A stretch of DNA of 63,906 bases from a virus: positions 1 to 63,906 of IMG/VR virus record IMGVR_UViG_3300037325_000356. One strand, written 5' to 3'. The notes under the pieces are model-generated. The model saw only the letters and a program-made list of their open reading frames with translations. It was not told where the DNA came from and made no database searches. Every line of letters starts with the position of its first letter. Within the stretch, counting starts at the first letter, position 1. The position numbers and the translations under genes were made by a program. Below are positions 24,438-32,479 of the stretch, in pieces.

Positions 24438-24857
24438 TTAGTCTCCCTTTCTGTACGCTTCCCAAGCTGCCCGACTTTTAGCATACTCAAGTTTATATTT
24501 ACGACCCCATGAACAGTTATCCTCTGTGACTGGAAATTCAATGTCGTTGTGAATGTCTCGCAAATAAAGCCGCTTTGCTGTTACCCGAAAAATCACATAA
24601 TTTTGAGAGAAACTACAAACCGGGTGAGGAAGTCTTTTATTCCATTCACGCTTCTTTGCGAGTTCGATTGTTAGCTTTTTCTGTTTGATAAGCCCTACCT
24701 TTCCAGAATATCCACCTGACAAAGCTCTCTGTCTTTCTCGTGTTGCCTCGATCCGTTCCTGTAAATTGGTTAATTCAGTGAAAGACGCTTTTAATTCAGC
24801 CTCTAACTCTGCTAACTCAGCTTCTAACCGTTTAACCTCTGTCTGTACTTCCGTCAT
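24438..24857 (-). CDS. Coiled-coil hypothetical protein
   Basis: A 139-residue protein starting MTEVQTEVKR; the frame extends to 24893 without a better site. Residues 5-50 are a regular heptad coiled coil (VKRLEAELAELEAELKASF), followed by a basic part and a beta-like C-terminal region (VIFRVTAKRLYLRDIHN). Not recognised. Preceded by its own class I promoter. Confidence 0.65.
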   Translation of the reverse strand: MTEVQTEVKRLEAELAELEAELKASFTELTNLQERIEATRERQRALSGGYSGKVGLIKQKKLTIELAKKREWNKRLPHPVCSFSQNYVIFRVTAKRLYLRDIHNDIEFPVTEDNCSWGRKYKLEYAKSRAAWEAYRKGD

Positions 24858-24883
24858 CTTTTTTTTGTCTATTGGTTCTTTAC

Positions 24884-24913
24884 AACCTACCATACATAAA
24901 CTATTTATGTCAA
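24884..24913 (-). promoter_or_regulatory. Class I promoter of the gene at 24438
   Basis: TTGACA (24908-24913), 18-base spacer, TAGGTT (24884-24889), with AAAATATTTTA upstream. Confidence 0.8.
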
Positions 24914-25014
24914 TGGGATGTGTAAAATATTTTGAAACAGGCTCTAACCGCCCGGTCGTTTGGACTTTTTTACGACTAAAACCGTGAATACTAGAGTCGG
25001 GTAAAAGGTAGACT

Positions 25015-25126
25015 AGAAGCGAGTTCTAGTTGCTGTGTCTGTCGTTTGGATCTCTTACTAATAGTAAGAAGGTAGAAACGACAGACTCAACAGTAAAGGT
25101 GAAGAGGAAATTGTGAACTCGCTTCT
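25015..25126 (-). repeat. Nested-palindrome element, copy 13 (reverse orientation)
   Basis: Lies between divergent cassettes (24857 minus, 25518 plus); orientation is that used with + strand genes. Confidence 0.9.
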
Positions 25127-25198
25127 GTCTTGACTGATCGGGCGGGGCGATCGGGCGATCGGGCGATCGTCCTATCACCGGCGATCGTCCTATCACCG

Positions 25199-25302
25199 CG
25201 ATCGCATCTTCTATATTCCACCGCAAACCTCCCAATACTGCCATTCTTTGAGGCCTTAAAGCCCTGTTAGTCACAGTTCCCATCAAACGTACCAACACCC
25301 GC
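25199..25302 (+). repeat. Class II upstream segment, copy 1
   Basis: About 100 bases beginning GATCGCATCTTCTATATTCC and containing TTAAAGCCCTGTTAGTCAC. Related copies at 26171 and 45127 (+) and 36945 (minus), each directly after an element and, except at 45127, before a class II promoter. Confidence 0.85.
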
Positions 25303-25382
25303 CAGATAGTCGCCTATAGACGGATACTAATCGATTAGAGGATTGTCTCGGCAAGGCAGACGCCGAACCAGTGACGGTCTTT

Positions 25383-25434
25383 CTAAAAATACTTTTCAAA
25401 CTTTCCGGTAAAAAGGGTTTATGTGTGGTAGTAT
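25383..25434 (+). promoter_or_regulatory. Class II promoter of the deoxyribosyltransferase-like gene
   Basis: AAAAATACTTTTCAAACTTT, then CCGGTA (25405-25410) in the -35 place, 18-base spacer GGGTTTATGTGTGG, TAGTAT (25429-25434). Confidence 0.7.
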
Positions 25435-25517
25435 CAAATAAGCGAACACAAAACACTCGCTCAAAACCGGGCGGGGCCTTCACCCGCCCAAACAAACACA
25501 AAACGAGAGAGAAAAAA

Positions 25518-25946
25518 ATGTCTGCAATTCTAGAAGCTAACACCTATTTCACTAAAGGCAGCGGCAATGTCACCCTTTGCGGATCGACTAAGTTTTTCGC
25601 TCAATGTATGGAGGCTAATCGACGTTTGACGTTCCAGAATTGGATCGTGTTGATGTGTGGGAGCTGGGGTCATTCCTATCACAAAGATTCTAACGAGCAA
25701 GATCGAGATTACAGCAGCGTTAAATTGTTGCATTTTCACAAGATGCTAATGAGTGATGTGATCGTAATCGTTAGTGACCAAACAGGATATATAGGCGACA
25801 GCACCAAGAAAGAGATCGCTTTTTGTCAGGAGGAAAAGATCCCGATGTTTCACTTTGACGGTGACGTTTTTAGCGGTTCGCAAAGAATACTAAGATTGCC
25901 GGATCGTTATACCTGCACATCTTTCTTAGATGGAGTTTTAGACTAG
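25518..25946 (+). CDS. Nucleoside 2-deoxyribosyltransferase-like protein
   Basis: A 142-residue protein starting MSAILEANTY behind GAGAGAGAAAAAA (open frame extends upstream without a site). VTLCGSTKFF near residue 20 is the typical first beta strand and loop of this Rossmann-like family; SDVIVIVSDQTGYIGDSTKKEIAFCQEEKIP near 85-115 carries the conserved D, G-DS and E of the nucleoside-binding and catalytic region. Family members transfer deoxyribosyl groups or hydrolyse nucleotides. In phages such proteins may salvage nucleotides or act on NAD-like or signalling molecules; the substrate is unknown. Confidence 0.7.
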   Translation: MSAILEANTYFTKGSGNVTLCGSTKFFAQCMEANRRLTFQNWIVLMCGSWGHSYHKDSNEQDRDYSSVKLLHFHKMLMSDVIVIVSDQTGYIGDSTKKEIAFCQEEKIPMFHFDGDVFSGSQRILRLPDRYTCTSFLDGVLD

Positions 25947-25975
25947 ATCACCAACCGCCCCGATCGCCCGTAATG

Positions 25976-26000
25976 AACCCGCCCCGCGCGGGTTTTTTCT
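25976..26000 (+). terminator. Terminator of the gene at 25518
   Basis: AACCCGC-CCCGC-GCGGGTTTTTTCTTT. Confidence 0.85.
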
Positions 26001-26043
26001 TTCCCAAAAGCCGCCAATACATGAGTCAGGTATAATGCTGACT

Positions 26044-26151
26044 AGAAGCGAGTTCTAGTTGCTGTGTCTGTCGTTTGGATCTCTTACTAATAGTAAGAAG
26101 GTACAAACGACAGACACAACAGTAACGATGAGGAATTGTGAACTCGCTTCT
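26044..26151 (-). repeat. Nested-palindrome element, copy 14 (reverse orientation)
   Basis: Full element opening the next + strand cassette. Confidence 0.9.
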
Positions 26152-26170
26152 GTCTTGACCGATCGGGCGG

Positions 26171-26273
26171 GCGATCGCATCTCCTATATTCCACCGGAAC
26201 CATCAGTAGCGCCATTCTTTGAGGCATTAAAGCCCTGTTAGTCACAGTTCCCATCAAACGTACCGACACCCGC
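26171..26273 (+). repeat. Class II upstream segment, copy 2
   Basis: About 90 percent identical by eye to 25199-25302. Confidence 0.85.
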
Positions 26274-26305
26274 CCGATCGCACGGAAAGAGTTCCTTGTC
26301 TTGAC

Positions 26306-26358
26306 CGGAAAAATCTTTTTCAAACTTCCCGGTAAAAAGGGTTTCTGTATGGTAGGAT
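26306..26358 (+). promoter_or_regulatory. Class II promoter of the gene at 26397
   Basis: TTTTTCAAACTTC, CCGGTA (26329-26334), 18-base spacer, TAGGAT (26353-26358). Confidence 0.7.
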
Positions 26359-26396
26359 TAGATAGCGAGCAAAAAACAAACGAAAGAGAGAGTAAA

Positions 26397-26783
26397 ATGA
26401 CAATTCAAGCAACAAACGTCAAACCGATCAAAAAGACTGAATTAGCAGATGCTAAATTGCGCCGAAAAGAAATCGAAGCGGCGATCGTAGCAATCGCAGG
26501 TGTATGCGACGGCGCGCACAGTCCAGACGGTATCGGGTTTAACGGCTCCGATACAATGTTTGGGAAGTCGTTAGCCTCTCAAATTTCAAAACAGAACAGA
26601 AAGCTGACATACAAACAGGCTTATATGGCGGTTAAGATGCTGAAGAAATACAGCAAACAAATACTAGCAGCAGGTTGTATCGTTCCGACTGATTCCGATT
26701 TGCAAGCCGCCTACCCTAGCGATTATGCCGGGCTCGTGAAAGCATCTGATCCGGATACTGCGACAATGGAATGCGGCTTTTAA
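26397..26783 (+). CDS. Hypothetical protein with DG-GFN-D motif
   Basis: A 128-residue protein starting MTIQATNVKP behind AAAGAGAGAG. Residues 35-60 contain DGIGFNGSDTMFGKSLA, a motif that I recall next to helicase-like domains in phages and plasmids, followed by LTYKQAYMAVKMLKKYSKQI, a Lys-rich helix. Function unknown. Monocistronic class II cassette. Confidence 0.6.
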   Translation: MTIQATNVKPIKKTELADAKLRRKEIEAAIVAIAGVCDGAHSPDGIGFNGSDTMFGKSLASQISKQNRKLTYKQAYMAVKMLKKYSKQILAAGCIVPTDSDLQAAYPSDYAGLVKASDPDTATMECGF

Positions 26784-26801
26784 ACCATCTGCAATGCAGA
26801 A

Positions 26802-26833
26802 AAACCCGGTAATTTTCATTACCGGGTTTTTTA
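26802..26833 (+). terminator. Terminator of the gene at 26397
   Basis: AAACCCGGTAAT-TTTC-ATTACCGGGTTTTTTAT. Confidence 0.9.
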
Positions 26834-26882
26834 TGTGAATTTTAATTATTGTATACTTAAGTTGTATCTTTGTCTAAAAATC

Positions 26883-27407
26883 ATGGAACAAATAATAGAA
26901 GCGATTGGCCGAGCTTTTGAAAGAATTGTAAACACGGTGGACTCTGCCAAAAAGTTATTAGTAGTAGTTACATTGTGTTTTTTAGTGTCTTCTTTCTATC
27001 TTGTTTATAGGCTTAGTAAATCTCAAGAATTAATCGCATCAGTAGTTGAGCCGCGTATTGAATATATAAGCGGCCCGTGTTACTTTCAAAGGATCAGAGG
27101 CAGTTCTAAAGCCGTGGCTATTCAATTTCCACTACCTGACGATTTAGTTAAACTCGGAGTTATACAGAGTGTATCGGCTTTATTAGTCAGGAAAGACCTT
27201 TCACCTACAGAGTTTTCTAACCTCTGCACAAAATTAGTCAGGGAAATTTTAGATCCTAGCGTTAAGTCGCAATTATTGAAACAATCGCCCGACGCTAAGC
27301 AATGGGAGAGGAGACTGCAAGAATTTTACAGAGAATTAGACCACTTGCCATCAACTACTATGTTACCCCCCGTGCTTCAGCCTTTACGATCCCCTTCAAT
27401 ACCTTAG
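26883..27407 (+). CDS. Single-span membrane protein
   Basis: A 174-residue protein starting MEQIIEAIGRA. Residues 25-45 (LLVVVTLCFLVSSFYLVYRL) are a membrane helix; the remainder is polar, with a Cys, and Pro-rich at the C-terminus. A role in lysis (holin/spanin) or exclusion is possible but nothing in the sequence proves it. A good ribosome binding site is not evident and no promoter of class I or II was found, so it may use read-through past the terminator. Confidence 0.55.
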   Translation: MEQIIEAIGRAFERIVNTVDSAKKLLVVVTLCFLVSSFYLVYRLSKSQELIASVVEPRIEYISGPCYFQRIRGSSKAVAIQFPLPDDLVKLGVIQSVSALLVRKDLSPTEFSNLCTKLVREILDPSVKSQLLKQSPDAKQWERRLQEFYRELDHLPSTTMLPPVLQPLRSPSIP

Positions 27408-27462
27408 AGATTTCTGACAGTCAGACAGCGGGCGGGTTCCGGCGCGCTGCCTTGACTCTTTC

Positions 27463-27513
27463 TAAAAATACTTTTAAAACTTCCCGGTAAAAAGGGTTTA
27501 TGTGTGGTAGTAT
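27463..27513 (+). promoter_or_regulatory. Class II promoter of the gene at 27542
   Basis: AAAAATACTTTTAAAACTTC, CCGGTA (27484-27489), 18-base spacer, TAGTAT (27508-27513), nearly identical to 25383-25434. Confidence 0.7.
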
Positions 27514-27541
27514 TAAATAGCGAGCAAAAATCAGACTAAAA

Positions 27542-28414
27542 ATGAAAAACGCAAAAATCACTCAAACCTACAGCACCACGCAAAATACAACGACTACAAC
27601 AGTGACAACGACAATCGGCGAAAACGTAATGACAGAAAGCTTTACAGTTGATTCTTGCGAAACATTGTTAGGTTTTCAAGTCAGAACGTTAATTGAAGAT
27701 TGCGTCATCCCCGCAAATATCGGCTCCAAAATGACAGCTACAGCATTGAAAAGAATCTACAAAATCCCTAGTGTAGGTGGTTACAGTGAGGCGGTACGTT
27801 GGATTTTAGCACTGACTGAAGCGGCGAAAACACCCGCTACTAAAGCTAAAGAAGCAGCCAAACTAGCACAACTAGAAGCGGATAGAATCGCAGCCATCCC
27901 TACATCATCACAAACCCGGTTTGGTTTCGATTGCGCGGCCTTGTTCATCCCCGACAATTTAGACGACTACGGCTTTGAAAAAGCTCTCGAACTCTACAAC
28001 TGGATTAAAGATAATAACAATACTCAATATGATGGGATCGCAGCGATGCTAAACGAATATTTCAAATTTACACCCGCTGTTGAAATCGATGTTGAAATCG
28101 CTGTTGTAGTCGATGTTGAAATCGATCGTTCTCCCTTGACAATAGAAGAACAAGCAGCACAAGCCGCGGTCAAAGAATTTTATCAGTCTAACGAGTTGAA
28201 CCGTCAAATTTTGATTAGTGTACTAAAAAGCGATCCGTTGTCTGAAGTCGGATTTTGTAAGCAGATAGGTACTACTAAAGGCACGGCAGCTGCACGAGTC
28301 CGTCATCTTCTCGCCGCGGCTAAAGTACCTAAAGGTCAAACAGAAGTAAATCATCTTAAGCGCTTAACGGGCTATCGAATCTCGACACAGGGCGGCTGGA
28401 AGAAAACAATCTGA
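27542..28414 (+). CDS. Hypothetical DNA-binding-like protein with Thr-rich N-terminus
   Basis: A 290-residue protein. The N-terminus is Thr-rich (NTTTTTVTTTIGEN). The middle is helical; a VEIDVEIAVVVDVEID repeat stretch sits near residue 180. The C-terminal 70 residues (VGFCKQIGTTKGTAAARVRHLLAAAKV) look like a helix-turn-helix. No family recognised. Monocistronic, class II promoter, strong terminator. Start ATG supported by promoter distance only. Confidence 0.6.
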   Translation: MKNAKITQTYSTTQNTTTTTVTTTIGENVMTESFTVDSCETLLGFQVRTLIEDCVIPANIGSKMTATALKRIYKIPSVGGYSEAVRWILALTEAAKTPATKAKEAAKLAQLEADRIAAIPTSSQTRFGFDCAALFIPDNLDDYGFEKALELYNWIKDNNNTQYDGIAAMLNEYFKFTPAVEIDVEIAVVVDVEIDRSPLTIEEQAAQAAVKEFYQSNELNRQILISVLKSDPLSEVGFCKQIGTTKGTAAARVRHLLAAAKVPKGQTEVNHLKRLTGYRISTQGGWKKTI

Positions 28415-28457
28415 GAACGATCAGCGCGGGTTCTTCCCCGCTGCCGTCTAACCGTCA

Positions 28458-28493
28458 ACCCGGCAATTCAACAGGAATTGCCGGGTTTTTTTT
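28458..28493 (+). terminator. Terminator of the gene at 27542
   Basis: AACCCGGCAATT...AATTGCCGGGTTTTTTTT; also lies at the end of the convergent HNH gene. Confidence 0.9.
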
Positions 28494-28758
28494 AGAACCA
28501 AAGATCGCCTACTTGTTCGAGAGGACGATCGGCGGCTACTAAATCTCTAAGACTTTTTCGATGATGCTGCCTATGCACGGCCGCGCTTCTACAAACTTCT
28601 AGATTGTCGGGATCGTTGTTTTCTGAATTGCCGTCTATGTGATGTACGACTTCACCCTTGAAAAGTTCTCTACCTAGCTGTTTTGCTGCGATTACGCGGT
28701 GCAAATAAACTTTGTGATATCTTGCACGTTTTCGACCTATACCCGCCTCGCTCTTCAT
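28492..28758 (-). CDS. HNH homing-type endonuclease
   Basis: An 88-residue protein. VYLHRVIAAKQLGRELFKG leads into the HNH core VVHHIDGNSENNDPDNLEVC, then VHRQHHRK; the His-His, the Asn pair and the later His fit the metal-binding betabetaalpha motif of phage HNH enzymes. Free-standing, convergent with 27542. Such genes behave as selfish elements or assist packaging. Confidence 0.85.
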   Translation of the reverse strand: MKSEAGIGRKRARYHKVYLHRVIAAKQLGRELFKGEVVHHIDGNSENNDPDNLEVCRSAAVHRQHHRKSLRDLVAADRPLEQVGDLWF

Positions 28759-28930
28759 TTTTCTTCCCTCTTTTTATTGCCGTCAGGATCAAATTTGATT
28801 GAAGAATCGGCCGTTTCTTCTGTCAAGAAATCGAAACTGTCCTGATCTAGCATATCAGAGACAACTCTTTTGATGTTGTGGAGAATCTGTTTTGTTTTCA
28901 AAATAAAAGGCCTCTCTTTGAAATACTCAC

Positions 28931-29119
28931 CGTCCTAAATAGAGCGGCGCGGGTTCTAGGTTTCAATCCCTAATAGGGTTTTAGTTTGATTGCGGCTACC
29001 TTCAACTATTATGATGATAGGCAAGATGGAGTTTCAATCCCTAATAGGGTTTTAGGTTAGGGGCCGCCCTAAATAGAGCGGCGCGGCTTCTGTCATTTCA
29101 ATCCCTAAGAGGCTTCTGT
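28931..29119 (+). CRISPR. Miniature CRISPR array (two repeats plus one degenerate)
   Basis: GTTTCAATCCCTAATAGGG with six further identical bases (TTTTAG) occurs at 28960-28984 and 29031-29055, 71 bases apart, which fits a ~37-base repeat plus ~34-base spacer; a degenerate third copy starts at 29095. CCCTA-A-TAGGG gives the internal dyad. A 29-base near-identical segment CCTAAATAGAGCGGCGCGG flanks the array at 28934 and 29068. No cas gene is in the window. Confidence 0.75.
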
Positions 29120-29599
29120 ACTCAGCATCCAAACGGCTTTTGTACTCAGATCAGAAATGTTTGTTTCATCAGAGGCGGGTAATGAAAGTGCGCTGTTAAT
29201 CACTAGATAGCGGTGCAAAGCTTGCGACTGTTCGAGATTTAGCATATCTGCCAGCACGATCGATTGATACATTGCATGGCTGGCACGGGTAAATTCGATC
29301 GGGATCAATTTGTTATTTCGTTGATATTCAACCCAGCCATCAATCACAGACAGAGTGATTTTTTCAGGTTTGAAGCAATAGTCGGGACGCTGTACAGAGT
29401 CACAAAAATCGGAGAACTCGACAGCTTTTGTGTTTTTGGCGATCGCCCGTTCGTAGTCTTCTGTTGCTTCTTCTAATGCTGCTGTCAAATCTTCTAGTCG
29501 GAGCTTGAAATCTTTGACTGCCCTTGCTGTAGCGCTTACCATCACCGCCGCGGTTGCTTCTAATTCTGTGACTTCTTCTTGGAATTTGACGGTTTTCAT
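29105..29599 (-). CDS. Hypothetical helical protein
   Basis: A 164-residue protein. N-terminal 60 residues are a coiled coil (LRLEDLTAALEEATEDYERA); the rest has hydrophobic helices (MYQSIVLADMLNLEQ). The stop lies inside the degenerate third CRISPR repeat, so the array abuts or has replaced the end of the gene; the last residues repeat (ST-AVWMLSTEAS). Class I promoter and GA-rich leader. Function unknown. Confidence 0.65.
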   Translation of the reverse strand: MKTVKFQEEVTELEATAAVMVSATARAVKDFKLRLEDLTAALEEATEDYERAIAKNTKAVEFSDFCDSVQRPDYCFKPEKITLSVIDGWVEYQRNNKLIPIEFTRASHAMYQSIVLADMLNLEQSQALHRYLVINSALSLPASDETNISDLSTKAVWMLSTEAS

Positions 29600-29633
29600 T
29601 TTTTGTCTCTCTCTCGTTTTCTTTGACTTCTAA

Positions 29634-29663
29634 AGACTAGCAGACATCAATAGTATCTGTCAA
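29634..29663 (-). promoter_or_regulatory. Class I promoter of the gene at 29105
   Basis: TTGACA (29658-29663), 18-base spacer, TAGTCT (29634-29639). Confidence 0.8.
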
Positions 29664-29795
29664 GGGTTTTGATAAAATACTTTTAAGATTGGCTAGAACG
29701 GCTTAAGGGCAAGGCTTTTAGAAAAAAATCAACCGATAGCAGGACTCATCATTAAGACTTGCCACCTACAGCGCGTGATATTGTGGCAAACGTAT

Positions 29796-29863
29796 TGTCT
29801 GGCAGTCAAACATTTTTACTACAATCGTACTATGCACATAGCTAGAACCTAGCAAAAATGCTT
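29796..29863 (+). repeat. Left-flank repeat, copy 2
   Basis: Shorter copy starting TGTCTGGCAGTC, abutting palindrome copy 15. Bases 29664-29795 show no gene. Confidence 0.9.
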
Positions 29864-29971
29864 AGAAGCGAGGTATCAATTCCTCACCTTTACTGTAGAG
29901 TCTGTCGTTTGTACCTTCTTACTATTAGTAAGAGATCCAAACGACAGACACAACAGGTAGGACTCGCTTCT
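29864..29971 (+). repeat. Nested-palindrome element, copy 15
   Basis: Full element between divergent cassettes; followed by the CCTGACTCA...TGAGTCAGG hairpin. Confidence 0.9.
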
Positions 29972-30037
29972 AGTCTCCCTTTTACCTGACTCAATACATG
30001 AGTCAGGTTTTTGGTAAAATCCCGGTGCTCTTGAAAA

Positions 30038-30087
30038 CTATTTTTAGAACTTCCCGGATATAAACCCTTTGCGCGGTAAGCTATATT
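30038..30087 (+). promoter_or_regulatory. Class II-like promoter of the gene at 30138
   Basis: TTTTTAGAACTTC, CCGGAT, 17-base spacer with CGCGG, TAAGCT/TATATT (30077-30087). Confidence 0.6.
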
Positions 30088-30137
30088 AAGCGAGACAAAC
30101 ACACTCGCACTAAAAGACAACCCAAAGACAAAACAAG

Positions 30138-30674
30138 ATGAAAATTCAAGAATTAAGAACGATCGCAAAAATTTTAGGGGTCAAGGCAACTGACGGGCGG
30201 CGCGCTGTTTCAATCTATAAAGCTATTAGAGAGTTTCACTCCTCAGTCACAAACGGACGGGAACGCATCGAGAGTGTCAAACTGAAAAGAGCGTATAGAG
30301 CAGCCTCTGCAATGCAGTCAGCAGACAACGGATTTAAAATCATGTTGCAAGAACAAATCCAAATCCTGAAAAAGTTGATGGTTCCAGTGATGTTTGAGGC
30401 GTTCAGGTTTGACACTGCGACTACTTTGGGAGTCATCAAAATTAAAGGCGAGAACGTATTCTTCAGGTGCTATTGTGGTCTTCCCGGCACGCAATTATGT
30501 AGCACTCCAAAATATTGTCAGGTAACTTTTGAAAAAACGTTTTCAGACGGACATTCTAAAGAAGCCGTCAAGACACTAGCGGGTTTTGTAGAATCTGAAT
30601 ATAGCGAAGCCTGGGATGCTTACACTCTGTACAAAACAGGTACAAGAGCGTCAGAGCGGGTATTGGCTCAATAG
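30138..30674 (+). CDS. Hypothetical protein
   Basis: A 178-residue protein, basic N-terminal half (KIQELRTIAKILGVKATDGRR, resembling a SAP-like or Rho-N-like helix-extended-helix), then a C-terminal domain with CYCGLPGTQLC (four Cys/His-like ligands, possibly a metal site) around residues 110-130. Not recognised. Monocistronic. Confidence 0.55.
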   Translation: MKIQELRTIAKILGVKATDGRRAVSIYKAIREFHSSVTNGRERIESVKLKRAYRAASAMQSADNGFKIMLQEQIQILKKLMVPVMFEAFRFDTATTLGVIKIKGENVFFRCYCGLPGTQLCSTPKYCQVTFEKTFSDGHSKEAVKTLAGFVESEYSEAWDAYTLYKTGTRASERVLAQ

Positions 30675-30682
30675 ATAGCAAT

Positions 30683-30702
30683 CCCCGTCTTGAAAGACGG
30701 GG
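30683..30702. terminator. Hairpin between convergent genes
   Basis: CCCCGTCTT-GA-AAGACGGGG without a clear T-run. Nearby 23 bases CCGGTGCTCTTGAAAAC... duplicate the start of the promoter region at 30022. Confidence 0.55.
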
Positions 30703-30728
30703 GAAATCCCGGTGCTCTTGAAAACTAT

Positions 30729-32069
30729 TTAAGGGATTTGCTGAGGTATGCCGGGTGCTGTTGTCTCGGTCAAAGTTATCAGACTAATAAACTCGCTGCC
30801 TCTGTAACAATTTCTAGCTTCATCCGGTGAAATAATGCCAGAGTCTATTAAAATCTTTGATCGTTCTGCTGCTTCTTTCTCTATTTGGATCTGCTCCACA
30901 TCGGAGATATAGCTACCAGTTGGAAATACTACCGCTATTTTCAATTTATCGCCTATTACGGGTGCATCCTTTGCGTTCGTGCAAATTTCAAGAATATATT
31001 CTAAATGTGATCGCCATTGTGTCTCCTTGTAGGATTTGACGCGATCTTTCCAGTCGGATTGTGCTATGTGCACAGTATTTACAGAGTTAGACAACCCGCC
31101 GCCCGTCTGATCGTTAAACATACGCCAGCGAGGGATATTAGTAGCAGAAGAAAGAGCATCTTTTAAGCTTTCTAAAATGTCTTTAGCACCGCCCCATGTC
31201 CGACTAATCATCTCGATTTTTTCGTTGTCTAAATCGTGGGCAATACTGCGAGAGATAGATCGATTCATGTCTATACTCAAAAGCCGCGAAAAAAGCCCTT
31301 GAATGCCGCCCTGAGTACCGGAAAAGTTATCAGTTCGTAATGCTTGACCTAAGCCTTTAATACCAATTGTTAGGAAATTATAATCTGCTAACATTGCAGC
31401 GCTGGCGACATTTCCCATTTCCCATCTTGAAAAAGCTGTGAAAATATTTTGCAGCACCGAGTCAGAATTTGGTTCTAATTTACCGTCTTGATCGTAAAGA
31501 GGCACTCCACAAAACCTAAGGATGCGATCAGGATGCCACAAAACGCCGTTTACCTCATAAAGATCCTCTTTTCGTGTTACTTGACGGCTTAAACTGACTC
31601 CTACAAACGCATCGATCCGGTTAAAATCGACAGGTTTATCTGTGTCCTGTCCGTCTGCTATTCCTAGCAATAAATAACAGTCTCCAAAGCGACGTGCTAG
31701 AATAGATGCTCTTTCAAAATAATCCTTTAAATTTCGACAGTCATCATTTATTAATCTGGTAGCTTTCTGGCCTAGACTCATATAAACAAACAAATCTGAA
31801 ACGTCTGCTGTATCACTTGTCAGAAGAAACCAACTTTTAGCCGCTTCGGATGGATAACATTCTACCACGTTATTTAAGAGTCCGTTGTCTCTACATAACG
31901 ATTGACATTCTTCTACAGATAACCTCTCAGTTGGTGCGATCGCTACGCTTGCGGATTTATCGCGGCTGCTCCCCAAACCAGTGTTAGAATTCCTTAAACC
32001 GCCCAAAGCTCGCATAATACCAGCAGAATCAAGTCTCAAGTCGTTTGTTTTTGTGTGATTTCTTGCCAT
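30729..32069 (-). CDS. Portal protein (DUF1073-like)
   Basis: A 446-residue protein. The N-terminal part (LCRDNGLLNNVVECYPSEAAKSW), the central GDCYLLLGIADGQ and IDAFVGVSLSR, HPDRILRFCG, and the long helix region MNRSISRSIAHDLDNEKIEMISRTW followed by SATNIPRWRMFNDQTGGGLSNS (the portal crown/clip arginine-rich and NQTGGGL-type motif) are those of DUF1073 portals. Portals form the dodecameric DNA gate on the capsid. Single gene on the minus strand, 10-17 kb from terminase and capsid genes; head-to-head with 32100 over only 30 bases. Confidence 0.85.
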   Translation of the reverse strand: MARNHTKTNDLRLDSAGIMRALGGLRNSNTGLGSSRDKSASVAIAPTERLSVEECQSLCRDNGLLNNVVECYPSEAAKSWFLLTSDTADVSDLFVYMSLGQKATRLINDDCRNLKDYFERASILARRFGDCYLLLGIADGQDTDKPVDFNRIDAFVGVSLSRQVTRKEDLYEVNGVLWHPDRILRFCGVPLYDQDGKLEPNSDSVLQNIFTAFSRWEMGNVASAAMLADYNFLTIGIKGLGQALRTDNFSGTQGGIQGLFSRLLSIDMNRSISRSIAHDLDNEKIEMISRTWGGAKDILESLKDALSSATNIPRWRMFNDQTGGGLSNSVNTVHIAQSDWKDRVKSYKETQWRSHLEYILEICTNAKDAPVIGDKLKIAVVFPTGSYISDVEQIQIEKEAAERSKILIDSGIISPDEARNCYRGSEFISLITLTETTAPGIPQQIP

Positions 32070-32099
32070 AATTAAATAACCCTTTTATTTATTATTGAT

Positions 32100-32465
32100 G
32101 TGTCTATTATCAAATTTACCAGCAAAATGTCAGGGTTTCCGAGAAAGGGATCATTTAGAGCAACACAGACTGAGATAGCCTCAAAAATCAAAAGCGATCT
32201 GAAGCGGAAATATAAAGATGCCTCGGATTTTAACGGGGCAGCCTGGGTTCCCAAAAAAGGATCAGGACAGTTACTGATTGATACGGGTGAGACTTACGGA
32301 TCGTTAACATCTGCAAGTAACACGGTATCAATTGCAGGCAAAATGATCTACCATCAAGACGGCACGAGCAAGCTCCCCGCCCGCCCTATTATTGGGGTAG
32401 GTAAAGATCAGGAAGATATCGCGATCAAATTAGTAGAAGAAAGAATCAATGAACTGTTTAATTGA
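32100..32465 (+). CDS. Virion morphogenesis/tail completion protein (P2 gpS/Mu gpG-like)
   Basis: A 121-residue protein, GTG start (an inner ATG at 32127 is an alternative). Carries the family signature: basic N-terminus, GAAWVPKK, LLIDTGETYGSLT, then YHQDGTSKLPARPIIGVG near the end and a C-terminal helix. These proteins link head and tail in P2-like phages. First gene of a + strand operon with 32480, 32974, 33464 and 33925. Confidence 0.75.
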   Translation: MSIIKFTSKMSGFPRKGSFRATQTEIASKIKSDLKRKYKDASDFNGAAWVPKKGSGQLLIDTGETYGSLTSASNTVSIAGKMIYHQDGTSKLPARPIIGVGKDQEDIAIKLVEERINELFN

Positions 32466-32479
32466 AAGAAGCTAAAAAA

